DNA of 10,881 bases from Microbacteriaceae bacterium (lineage in GTDB: Bacteria > Actinomycetota > Actinomycetes > Actinomycetales > Microbacteriaceae): the NCBI GenBank assembly GCA_024642605.1, contig JAHEAT010000049.1:1-10881 (forward strand), given 5' to 3'. A program made the position numbers and the translations under genes. This document shows positions 1-7,423 of the stretch, piece after piece. Every line of letters begins with the position of its first letter. Positions within the stretch are counted from its first letter, which is position 1. The notes beneath the pieces were generated by a model, which was not told the DNA's origin, did no database searches, and was given only the letters and a program-made list of their open reading frames with translations.

Positions 1-1450
1 GGAATCGGCGCACCCCAGAATCGGTTGCGGCTGATCGCCCAGTCGCGAACATTTTCTAGCCACTTGCCGAACGAACCCTCTTTGGTGTGATCCGGTGTCC
101 AGTCAATCTGCTGATTGAGTTCGAGCATGCGGTCGCGAAGAGCCGTGGTCTGAACGAACCACGAAGAAACAGCCTTGTAGATCAGCGGGTTCTTGCAGCG
201 GTAGCAGTGCGGGTAAGGGTGGTCGTACGATGCCTGCTTGAAGAGACGACCGCTTGCTTTGAGTGAGGCGATGATGTTCTTGTTGGCATCGAAAACGTGC
301 TGGCCTTCGAATTCGTCGATGATGCTGTTGAACTCACCGCGTTCGTTGACAGAAATGTAAACCGGGATACCCGCGGCCTCACAGACTCGCTGGTCGTCTT
401 CACCGTAGGCAGGAGCCTGGTGAACGATGCCGGTTCCATCGTCTGATCCGACGTAGTCGTCAACCAAAACTTGCCAGGCATTGGCAACCTCAAACTTGGT
501 TTCGTCGCGGTAGAAATCGAAGATCGGTTCGTAGCGAAGGCCCTTGAGTTCGGAACCCTTGAGAGTGCGAGTTACCGCAGCGAGAGCATCATCTGCGGTT
601 TCGAAGCCGAGCTCTTTGATGTGCGCGCCAACCAGCGACTTAGCCAACAAGTAACCGTTGACCACGGCGTATTCGATTTCTGGGCCTACTGCCAAAGCGA
701 AGTTGGTAGGCAGAGTCCACGGTTTTGTGGTCCAGGCTAGAAGTTTGACGTCATCGAAGCCTTGGCCATCAAGCACCGGAAAAGTCACGGTAACAGTTGG
801 TCTTGGCGGTTACGGTAAACCTCGTCGTCCATGCGAAGTTCGTGGTTCGACAGCGGAGTCTCACAGCGCCAGCAGTATGCCAACACCTTGAAGCCTTCGT
901 AAATAAGACCCTTGTTGTGAAGCTGCTTGAACGCCCAGAGCACGCTCTCGGTGTAGGTGGCGTCGAGAGTCTTGTAATCGTTGTCAAAGTCGACCCAGCG
1001 AGCTTGTCGCGTTACGTACGAGCGCCATTCTTCCGTGTACTTCAGCACCGAAGTCTTGCAAGTGGCGTTGAACTTGTCGATGCCGTACTTCTCTATCTCT
1101 AGACGACCCGAGATTCCAAGCTGGCGTTCGGCCTCGACCTCGGCCGGTAGTCCGTGAGTGTCCCAGCCGAAACGGCGGTCGACGCGGTATCCCTGCATTG
1201 TTTTGAAACGAGGAACCATGTCTTTGGCGTAGCCGGTAAGTAGGTGACCGTAGTGAGGCAGTCCGTTAGCAAAGGGAGGGCCGTCGTAGAAGACAAACTC
1301 TTCGGCGTCTTTGCGCTGAGCGATTGACTCTAGAAAGGTGCCGTCTTGCTCCCAGTAGCCCAAAATGTCACGTTCGACAGCCGGGAAACTTGGGCTCGGG
1401 TTTACACCCTCGCTCGCGGGCTTAGAACCATTGTTGTTTTTGGGGTACAT
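1..1450 (-). CDS. ileS: Isoleucyl-tRNA synthetase, N-terminal part, frameshifted and cut by the window edge
   Basis: Class I synthetase that charges tRNA-Ile in the cytoplasm and hydrolyses mischarged Val-tRNA. Translation starts at the ATG at 1450-1448, with a GAAAG Shine-Dalgarno-like element 5 nt upstream. Visible in order: HIGH signature as HYGH (residues 66-69), the GWDTHGLP block, and [15 protein letters not shown] up to residue 218. There the frame breaks and reaches a stop at 785. Restoring one base near 797 opens about 265 further codons to the window edge. These carry the CP1 editing peptide [11 protein letters not shown] (240-250), [16 protein letters not shown], the [11 protein letters not shown] zinc-ribbon-like block and [14 protein letters not shown]. 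The HYGH spelling and block order match the eukaryote-like (type 2) IleS of actinobacteria, usually somewhat over 1,000 residues, so the KMSKS loop and C-terminal half lie outside. Identity is certain; whether the frameshift is real or a sequencing error is not. Confidence 0.93.
796..800 (-). other. Apparent one-base deletion (frameshift site) in ileS
   Basis: On the minus strand codon 218 (CAA, 799-797) is followed by CTG TTA CCG TGA, giving a premature stop at 787-785. Inserting one A after CAA gives ACT GTT ACC GTG ACT TTT CCG, which reads TVTVTFP. This continues without a stop to position 1 and lines up with the remembered mycobacterial segment RQDPAVTVGFKV. On the plus strand the missing base would extend TT (797-798) to TTT. 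No X-XXY-YYZ slippery heptamer is present, so programmed -1 frameshifting is not supported. Confidence 0.88.
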
Positions 1451-1464
1451 GCTTGCTTTCGTGA

Positions 1465-1478
1465 AGTGTTACAACACT
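1465..1478. promoter_or_regulatory. 14-bp inverted repeat between ileS and valS, possible operator
   Basis: AGTGTT and AACACT form perfect 6-bp arms around a 2-bp centre. The element lies in the 71-bp divergent spacer and overlaps the best promoter hexamer at 1468-1473. It could be bound by a repressor acting on both synthetase genes, or it could be chance at this length. No regulator is identified. Confidence 0.3.
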
Positions 1479-1496
1479 CAATGTTAACCTTATACA
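1468..1496 (+). promoter_or_regulatory. Candidate valS promoter
   Basis: A -35-like GTTACA (1468-1473) and a -10-like TATACA (1491-1496) are separated by 17 bp. Initiation would fall near 1503, leaving about 20 nt before the GTG start and including the ribosome-binding site. The -35 match is four of six to TTGACA. This is read by eye from consensus only. Confidence 0.4.
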
Positions 1497-1497
1497 A
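1468..1497 (-). promoter_or_regulatory. Candidate ileS promoter, overlapping the valS promoter
   Basis: On the minus strand TTGTAT (1497-1492) and TGTAAC (1473-1468) are spaced by 18 bp and could serve as -35 and -10. They occupy essentially the same bases as the valS hexamers, so polymerase could engage in only one direction at a time. The matches are weak (three and four of six). The leader to the ATG would be only about 10 nt, which leaves no room for a T-box. Confidence 0.3.
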
Positions 1498-1508
1498 ACC
1501 CCTATTTT

Positions 1509-1512
1509 GGAG
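1509..1512 (+). promoter_or_regulatory. valS ribosome-binding site that decides the start
   Basis: GGAG lies 9 nt before the GTG at 1522-1524. A longer in-frame opening from TTG at 1507 would place this Shine-Dalgarno inside the coding sequence and add only five residues. GTG 1522 is therefore preferred. Confidence 0.8.
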
Positions 1513-1521
1513 ACATCAAGC

Positions 1522-4140
1522 GTGAGTACTGCTTCGTTCGAACTGCCTTTCCTGGCGCCAGCCAATCCGCCCGAAAAAGCGAGCGTCGAAGGGCTAGAAG
1601 ACAAGTGGTCTATTGCCTGGGATGAAGCCGGCGTTTACCGCTTCAATCGCGCCGCTACACGCGAGCAGATCTATTCGATCGACACTCCTCCCCCAACCGT
1701 TTCGGGCTCACTTCACGTCGGGCACGTCTTTAGCTACACGCACACCGATGTCGTCGCTCGCTACAGGCGTATGAGTGGCTACGAGGTCTACTATCCGATG
1801 GGCTGGGATGACAACGGCCTACCTACCGAGCGTCGCGTGCAGAACTTCTTCGGTGTTCGCTGCGACCCGAGCCTTCCTTACGTAGAAAACTTCACGCCAC
1901 CGTTCGAAGGGGGCGACAACAAGTCTTCGAAAGCAGCCGACCAGATTCCAATCGGTCGCAAGAACTTCATCGAACTGTGCGAACGCTTAACCCAAGAAGA
2001 CGAAAAGCAGTTCGAAGCACTTTGGCGTCGCCTCGGACTCTCGGTTGACTGGGCACAGACCTACCAAACTATTTCACCGGCCGCGGTTGCGGTGTCTCAA
2101 AAGGCTTTTCTCAACAACTTGGCTCGCGGCGAGGCCTACCAGTCGATGGCTCCAACTCTCTGGGATGTCACCTTTCGCACGGCAGTTGCTCAAGCAGAAC
2201 TCGAAGACCGCGACCAGCCAGGCTCCTACCACCGACTTGGATTTGACGGCCCAGAAGGCAAAGTCTTTATCGAAACCACTCGCCCAGAACTTTTGGCCGC
2301 TTGTGTTGCCTTGGTGGCTCACCCAGACGACGACCGCTACAAAGCACTGATCGGCAAAACAGTTCGCACGCCACTGTTCGAGGTTGAAGTTCCAGTTGTT
2401 GCCCACCGCCTTGCTCAAATCGACAAGGGTTCGGGTATCGCAATGATCTGTACCTTCGGCGACGTTACCGACGTCATCTGGTGGCGCGAACTCGACCTGC
2501 CGAACCGAGCCATCATCGGCTTCGACGGCCGCATCCAAGAAGAAGCCCCAGAAGGCATCGAAACTGAGCGGGGTTTGGCAAATTTCGCTGAGATTGCCGG
2601 CAAGACCGTGTTCTCTGCCAAGGCGAGAATTGTTGAAATGCTTCAGGAGTCTGGCGACATGATCGGCGAAGCACGACCGATTACACACCCGGTGAAGTTC
2701 TTCGAAAAGGGCGATAAGCCTCTAGAAATTGTTTCAACCCGTCAGTGGTACATCCGCAATGGAGGCCGCGACGCGGACATGCGCGAGGCTCTAATTGCCA
2801 AGGGCAAGAAGTTGGCCTTCCACCCAGACTTCATGCGCGTGAGATACGAAAACTGGGTAAATGGGCTTACCGGTGACTGGCTCATTTCACGCCAGCGCTT
2901 CTTTGGTGTGCCGATCCCGGTTTGGTATCAGCTAGATGCCAATGGCGAGCCAATGTTTGAATCCCCACTGGTTCCGGCAGTCGAATCTTTACCAATCGAC
3001 CCATCGAGCGATGTGCCTGCGGGCTTTACTGAGTCGCAGCGCGGTACCGCAGGTGGTTTCGTTGGTGAAGTAGACATCATGGATACCTGGGCAACCTCCT
3101 CGCTTACGCCGCAGTTGGCTGGCGGATGGATCGAAGACCCAGAGAAGTACTCTAAAGTTTTTCCGTTTGATCTGAGACCACAGGGCCAAGACATTATTCG
3201 CACCTGGCTGTTCTCGACGTTGCTTCGCTCGCACCAAGAAAGCGATCAGCTTCCATGGTCGAACGCAGCCATCTCGGGCTGGATTCTCGACCCAGACCGC
3301 AAAAAGATGTCCAAATCCAAGGGCAACGTTGTGGTTCCTGCCGAGCCCATTGACAATCACGGCGCAGACGCCGTTCGCTACTGGGCGGCCGCCGCTCGCC
3401 TAGGCACCGATGCGGCTTTCGACGAAGGCCAAATGAAGGTTGGGCGTCGCCTAGCAATCAAGATTCTTAATGCCGCTAAGTTTGCCCTGTCTTTTGAAGT
3501 TCCGACCGGCTACACCGCCGTAACCGAGCCGCTTGACCAGTCGATGCTGCTGACCTTGGCTGATGTTGTGCGAGACGCAACCACAGCATTCGAAAACTAC
3601 GACCACACTAAAGCGCTTGAACTCGCCGAGGGCTTCTTCTGGAAGTTCACCGACGATTACCTCGAGCTCGTCAAAGAGCGCGCGTACGGCCAGGGCGGTG
3701 TTACCGAAGACCAGCAGGCATCGGCTGCCATCGCTCTTCGCAAGGCGTTGCACGTGATGCTGCGCCTGTTTGCTCCGTTCCTGCCTTATGCAACAGAAGA
3801 GGTTTGGTCTTGGTGGCAAACCGATGATGGTTCTATTCACCGTGCGGCTTGGCCGAAGGCATCCGACTTAACCGACGGACTAGACGCAGCCAACGCGTCG
3901 CTACTTTCGCTAGCTTCGGTGGCCGTTGGCGGAGTTCGCAAAGCTAAGTCAGACGCCAAGGTTTCGATGCGCAGTGAGGTGCAAACCGCGGTTCTGAGGG
4001 CGCCGGCCGCACAACTGGCTTCGTTGCGGCTTCTCGCTGGCGACTTGCGAGCTGTCGGCCGAATCTGGCAGATCGAATTCGAAGAGGGGTCTGAGCTAGA
4101 AATGACAGACATCGTCTTCGCCGAAGAACAGAGTCAGTAA
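1522..4140 (+). CDS. valS: Valyl-tRNA synthetase (archaeal-type), 872 aa
   Basis: Cytoplasmic class I synthetase that attaches valine to tRNA-Val and edits Thr-tRNA-Val. The catalytic site is shown by the HIGH motif as HVGH (65-68) within PTVSGSLHVGHVFSYTHTD and by KMSKS (595-599). The CP1 editing domain has TTRPE (252-256) and the GSGIAMICTFGDVTD block. The strings GWDDNGLPTERRVQNFFG and PFEGGDNKSSKAADQ separate it from the usual bacterial form, which I recall as PNVTGSLHMGHAL with GTDHAGIATQ. They place it with archaeal-type ValS, known from some alphaproteobacteria and, as I recall, Microbacteriaceae. The C-terminal tRNA-binding coiled coil of the standard bacterial enzyme is absent, which fits this type. 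It is divergent from ileS, and dcp follows after 47 bp, so the two may share a transcript. Intact. Confidence 0.96.
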   Translation: MSTASFELPFLAPANPPEKASVEGLEDKWSIAWDEAGVYRFNRAATREQIYSIDTPPPTVSGSLHVGHVFSYTHTDVVARYRRMSGYEVYYPMGWDDNGLPTERRVQNFFGVRCDPSLPYVENFTPPFEGGDNKSSKAADQIPIGRKNFIELCERLTQEDEKQFEALWRRLGLSVDWAQTYQTISPAAVAVSQKAFLNNLARGEAYQSMAPTLWDVTFRTAVAQAELEDRDQPGSYHRLGFDGPEGKVFIETTRPELLAACVALVAHPDDDRYKALIGKTVRTPLFEVEVPVVAHRLAQIDKGSGIAMICTFGDVTDVIWWRELDLPNRAIIGFDGRIQEEAPEGIETERGLANFAEIAGKTVFSAKARIVEMLQESGDMIGEARPITHPVKFFEKGDKPLEIVSTRQWYIRNGGRDADMREALIAKGKKLAFHPDFMRVRYENWVNGLTGDWLISRQRFFGVPIPVWYQLDANGEPMFESPLVPAVESLPIDPSSDVPAGFTESQRGTAGGFVGEVDIMDTWATSSLTPQLAGGWIEDPEKYSKVFPFDLRPQGQDIIRTWLFSTLLRSHQESDQLPWSNAAISGWILDPDRKKMSKSKGNVVVPAEPIDNHGADAVRYWAAAARLGTDAAFDEGQMKVGRRLAIKILNAAKFALSFEVPTGYTAVTEPLDQSMLLTLADVVRDATTAFENYDHTKALELAEGFFWKFTDDYLELVKERAYGQGGVTEDQQASAAIALRKALHVMLRLFAPFLPYATEEVWSWWQTDDGSIHRAAWPKASDLTDGLDAANASLLSLASVAVGGVRKAKSDAKVSMRSEVQTAVLRAPAAQLASLRLLAGDLRAVGRIWQIEFEEGSELEMTDIVFAEEQSQ

Positions 4141-4187
4141 CAAGCATCGGTTTTGCTGCACCTTTGCGAAGCCATAGGCTAAATCGC

Positions 4188-6233
4188 ATGACTTTCAACG
4201 ACGAGAACCCATTTGCACATCGCTCAACCTTGGCTTATGAACTGCCGCCATTTGCAGAGATCAAGATCGAGCACTATCTGCCAGCGTTTTACGCCGGATG
4301 CTCCGATCATCTTGCCGAGATCGATGCGATCATCGCGCAGCCAGCCGTAACCTTTGAAAACACGATTGTGGCCATGGAAAGAGCCGGCGCTCTACTTGGC
4401 CGTATGCTCATAGTTTTCTACAACAAATCTTCGAGCGACACCTCAGATGAGCTAGACGCCATCGAAGCGGAAATTGCCCCGAAACTTGCCGCTCACCAAG
4501 ACGCTATCAACCTAAACCCGCAGTTGTTTGCGCGTATCGAAGCTCTTTATGCCGAAAAAGACCTACTGCTTCTAGACGCAGAATCAGCTTGGCTACTCGA
4601 GCGCTACCGTCGCGACTTCATTCACGCAGGTGCACACCTCGACGCCGACCAGCGCGAAACCCTCAAGGGTTACAACGAGCGACTTTCGATTTTGCAAACC
4701 CAGTTTGACCAGAACCAACACAACGATGTGAACGACCTCGCCATCGTTGTCGACTCCATCGAAGAGCTCGGCGGCCTAAGCGAAAGCCAGATAGCTCCAC
4801 TGAAAGCCGCTGCTGAGAGCCGCGGGCTACTTGGCAAGTGGGTAATTCCAATGGTGAACTACACCGGGCACCCGCTGCTTTCGTCGCTCACCAACCGTGC
4901 ACTTCGTGAGCGCATCATGAAGAACTCCATGAGCAAGGGTGGTCGTGGTAACGAAAACGATGTAACCGCAATCGTCAAAGAGTTTGTACACACTCGAGCT
5001 TTGCGAGCAAAGCTCATGGGCTTCAAGTCGCACGCAGAATACGTAATCAGCGAACAAACCGCAGGAACCCCAGAAAACGTGCACAGCATGCTGAGCCGAA
5101 TCGCCCCGGCAGCCGTTCGCAACGCACGCCTCGAGGCGGTCGACATCCAAGCCGCCATCGACGACGAGCACGGCGACTTTGAGGTTGCCTCATGGGACTG
5201 GGATCTCTACACCGAACGCGTTCGCCTCGCAAAATACAACGTCGATACTGAGAAGTTCAAACCCTACTTTGAGCTGGAACGCGTTTTGAAAGACGGAATA
5301 TTCTTTGCGGCCACGAAGCTGTTTGGCATCACTTTCAGTGAACGCAACGACCTTGTGGCCTATCACAAGGATGCTCGCATCTTCGAGGTTCACAACGAAG
5401 ACGGCACCGAACTAGCTCTGTTTGTGTTCGACGCCTATGCCCGTGAATCGAAGCGGGGCGGCGCTTGGATGAACAACCTGGTCGACCAATCGCATCTTCT
5501 GGGGCAGAAGCCGGTTGTGGTGAACAACCTCAACATTCCGAAGCCACCCGCCGGAGAGCCAACACTTCTGACCTTCGATGAGACCAACACCCTCTTTCAC
5601 GAGTTTGGTCACGCGCTTCACGGCATGCTTTCTGACGTCAACTATCCGCGATTCTCCGGAACATCGACGCCGCGCGACTTCGTGGAATTTCCTTCGCAGG
5701 TAAACGAGATGTGGATGCTCTGGCCAGAGGTTGTCGCTAACTACGCTCGTCACTTCCAGACAGGCGAGCCTCTGCCGCAGGAGTGGATCGAAAACCTAAA
5801 GGCAACCGACACCTTCAACCAGGGCCACGCAACTACGTCTTATCTTGCTGCCGCGATTCTCGACCTGGCCTGGCACGAGATCGAGGCCGGCCACACAGTT
5901 GCGAACGTCTTCGATTTCGAAGAGCAGGCCATCGAGGCATACGGTTTGAACTTTGCCCCGGTGCCTACTCGTTATCGCACCACCTACTTCAGCCACATTT
6001 TTGCTGGCGGATACTCGGCTGGTTACTACGGTTACATTTGGTCGGAGGTGCTCGACGCCGAAACCGTGGAGTGGTTTAAGAACAACGGTGGCCTAACTCG
6101 CGCAAACGGCGATCACTTTAGAAAGCAGTTGCTTTCGCGAGGTGGCTGTGAAGATGCCATGCAGTTGTTCCGCAACTTCCGTGGCCAGGATGCCTCAATT
6201 GAGCCGCTGTTGAACCGTAGAGGTCTGAACTAG
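4188..6233 (+). CDS. dcp: Peptidyl-dipeptidase Dcp, M3 zinc metallopeptidase, 681 aa
   Basis: Cytoplasmic zinc peptidase of the M3 family (thimet oligopeptidase/Dcp group), expected to release C-terminal dipeptides from peptides left by protein turnover. The zinc site is complete: HEFGH at 471-475, with Glu500 in TPRDFVEFPSQ as third ligand. The PRDFVEFPSQ wording and the 681-residue length favour Dcp over oligopeptidase A. The substrate-binding block HIFAGGYSAGYYGYIW (603-618) follows. The N-terminal half is the helical cap domain, opening with the typical YELPPF...HYLPAF. No signal peptide is seen. The ATG at 4188, with AGG 9 nt upstream, is preferred over an in-frame TTG at 4164 that adds eight uncharacteristic residues. 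It lies 47 bp after valS on the same strand without an obvious promoter between. Degradation products of the Clp protease encoded nearby could be substrates, but that link is inference. Confidence 0.93.
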   Translation: MTFNDENPFAHRSTLAYELPPFAEIKIEHYLPAFYAGCSDHLAEIDAIIAQPAVTFENTIVAMERAGALLGRMLIVFYNKSSSDTSDELDAIEAEIAPKLAAHQDAINLNPQLFARIEALYAEKDLLLLDAESAWLLERYRRDFIHAGAHLDADQRETLKGYNERLSILQTQFDQNQHNDVNDLAIVVDSIEELGGLSESQIAPLKAAAESRGLLGKWVIPMVNYTGHPLLSSLTNRALRERIMKNSMSKGGRGNENDVTAIVKEFVHTRALRAKLMGFKSHAEYVISEQTAGTPENVHSMLSRIAPAAVRNARLEAVDIQAAIDDEHGDFEVASWDWDLYTERVRLAKYNVDTEKFKPYFELERVLKDGIFFAATKLFGITFSERNDLVAYHKDARIFEVHNEDGTELALFVFDAYARESKRGGAWMNNLVDQSHLLGQKPVVVNNLNIPKPPAGEPTLLTFDETNTLFHEFGHALHGMLSDVNYPRFSGTSTPRDFVEFPSQVNEMWMLWPEVVANYARHFQTGEPLPQEWIENLKATDTFNQGHATTSYLAAAILDLAWHEIEAGHTVANVFDFEEQAIEAYGLNFAPVPTRYRTTYFSHIFAGGYSAGYYGYIWSEVLDAETVEWFKNNGGLTRANGDHFRKQLLSRGGCEDAMQLFRNFRGQDASIEPLLNRRGLN

Positions 6234-6251
6234 GACCATCCTGGTGTTTGG

Positions 6252-6273
6252 CGCTCTAAGCGTTTTTAGAGCG
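6252..6273. terminator. Hairpin at the dcp/benE convergent junction
   Basis: Perfect 8-bp arms CGCTCTAA (6252-6259) and TTAGAGCG (6266-6273) enclose a 6-base loop, followed on the plus strand by TTT. It sits 18 bp after the dcp stop and overlaps the benE stop codon and last codons. It probably acts as the dcp terminator, and possibly in both directions, although the U-tract is short. On the minus strand no T-run follows. Confidence 0.55.
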
Positions 6274-7422
6274 TTTGCGCAGCGAAAGCCACACGACTAC
6301 ACCAGCGGTTAGAGCCCAGAAGCCCGGACCAATTCCAAAAATGGCCAGGCCCGACGCGCCAACTAAAAAGGTAATGATGGCTGGCAGCCTTAGCTCAACG
6401 TCTTCAACGGCACTACTGATTGCATTGAGAATGGTACCGAATAATGCAATACCAGCTAAGGCGAGAATGAGCACTCGGGGAACCGCAAGTACGTAGGCCA
6501 CGATGGGTGCCACCGCAAAAGCTAGCAAAATGTAGAGCACTCCCCCAAACACAGAAGCCAGCCATCTGCGGCTCGGATTTTTGTGGGCATGCTCATTGGC
6601 GTTGAGCGCAGCCGTAATGGCAGCCAGGTTGAGAGCGAATCCGCCAAAGAACGAACCAACCATGGTGGCTAGCCCGGTAGAAATTAGCGCTGGCCTCGCT
6701 GGCACCTCAAACCCAAACGACTTCATGATGGCGAAACCCGGTATGTTCTGGCTGGCCATAGTTACCAGATAGAGCGGTATTGCCACTCCGATTACCGCAA
6801 GCCAACTAAACGTCGGCGTTATCGGCGCGAAGGTCGGCAACAAGCTCGAAGCCGGCAGTGCGACGTTGAGCTGCAACGAGATCAAAACGAAGGCCGTGGC
6901 GATTGCAGCGGGGGCCGCCCAAACCGTAGCGAATCGATACAGCACCAGCCAAATGACTAACGCAGGCACGATGGCGGTGGCGTAATCGGCCAACGACTGG
7001 AATGGCGCAATGCAGAACGGAAAAATTACTCCGGCCAACATCGCCGACGCGATCGGTTTAGGAATACTTGATACCAAGCGACCCAGGACAGGCCACAGGC
7101 CGGTTATTGCCAGCAGCGCGCCGGTTACCAAGAAAGCACCTACCGCATTCGAGAAACCTATCCCTAGGGTTCCCGATGCCACCAAGAGAGCGGCTCCCGG
7201 CGTACTCCACACGATAGAAATAGGCATTTTGATTCGCCATGAAAGAACGATTGAAAGCACACCGTACAAAATCAGCATTACAAAGATTGCGGTTGCCGTT
7301 TGTGAGTCGCTGGCTCCAAGAGCCTTCAGAGCCGATAGCACCACACCAATAGAAGCAGCGGTGCCGGTGACCGAGGCGACCGTTCCGGCAAGTAGCGGAG
7401 CCTTAATGTCGCCGAGTTTCAA
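6256..7422 (-). CDS. benE: BenE-family benzoate/H+ symporter, 388 aa
   Basis: Polytopic inner-membrane transporter of the benzoate:H+ symporter (BenE/YdcO) family. Almost the whole chain is hydrophobic, compatible with about 11-12 membrane segments. Family-like blocks are STPGAALL (73-80), SQNIPGFAIMKSFGF (224-238) and FALNLAAITAALNANEHAHKNPSRRW (262-287, key residues N265, E277, H278, H280). The tail is basic (LRKRSKNA). Length matches the usual 390-400 residues. The start is TTG at 7422-7420; the frame has a stop at 7443-7441 and no better start upstream. Only one base separates it from the clpX stop and no strong Shine-Dalgarno is visible, so translation probably depends on ribosomes finishing clpX. 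No aromatic catabolic gene is present, so benzoate as the true substrate is unproven; YdcO-type proteins are poorly characterised. Confidence 0.85.
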   Translation of the reverse strand: MKLGDIKAPLLAGTVASVTGTAASIGVVLSALKALGASDSQTATAIFVMLILYGVLSIVLSWRIKMPISIVWSTPGAALLVASGTLGIGFSNAVGAFLVTGALLAITGLWPVLGRLVSSIPKPIASAMLAGVIFPFCIAPFQSLADYATAIVPALVIWLVLYRFATVWAAPAAIATAFVLISLQLNVALPASSLLPTFAPITPTFSWLAVIGVAIPLYLVTMASQNIPGFAIMKSFGFEVPARPALISTGLATMVGSFFGGFALNLAAITAALNANEHAHKNPSRRWLASVFGGVLYILLAFAVAPIVAYVLAVPRVLILALAGIALFGTILNAISSAVEDVELRLPAIITFLVGASGLAIFGIGPGFWALTAGVVVWLSLRKRSKNA

Positions 7423-7423
7423 A

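Noticed and set aside
785..800. Programmed ribosomal frameshifting as an explanation of the ileS break
   Set aside because: The needed shift is -1 at CAA-CTG, and no X-XXY-YYZ heptamer or upstream Shine-Dalgarno stimulator is seen. An indel is simpler.
1451..1521. T-box leader for ileS or valS
   Set aside because: The whole divergent spacer is 71 bp, too short for a T-box, and no T-box-like conserved core or specifier stem is visible.
2074..2688. Open frame of 204 codons on the minus strand inside valS
   Set aside because: It is antisense to strongly conserved ValS editing-domain sequence, has a Cys- and Trp-rich composition without recognisable motifs, and has no ribosome-binding context.
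4164..4187. TTG at 4164 as the dcp start
   Set aside because: It adds eight residues (MRSHRLNR) unlike Dcp N-termini. The ATG at 4188 has an AGG at suitable spacing.
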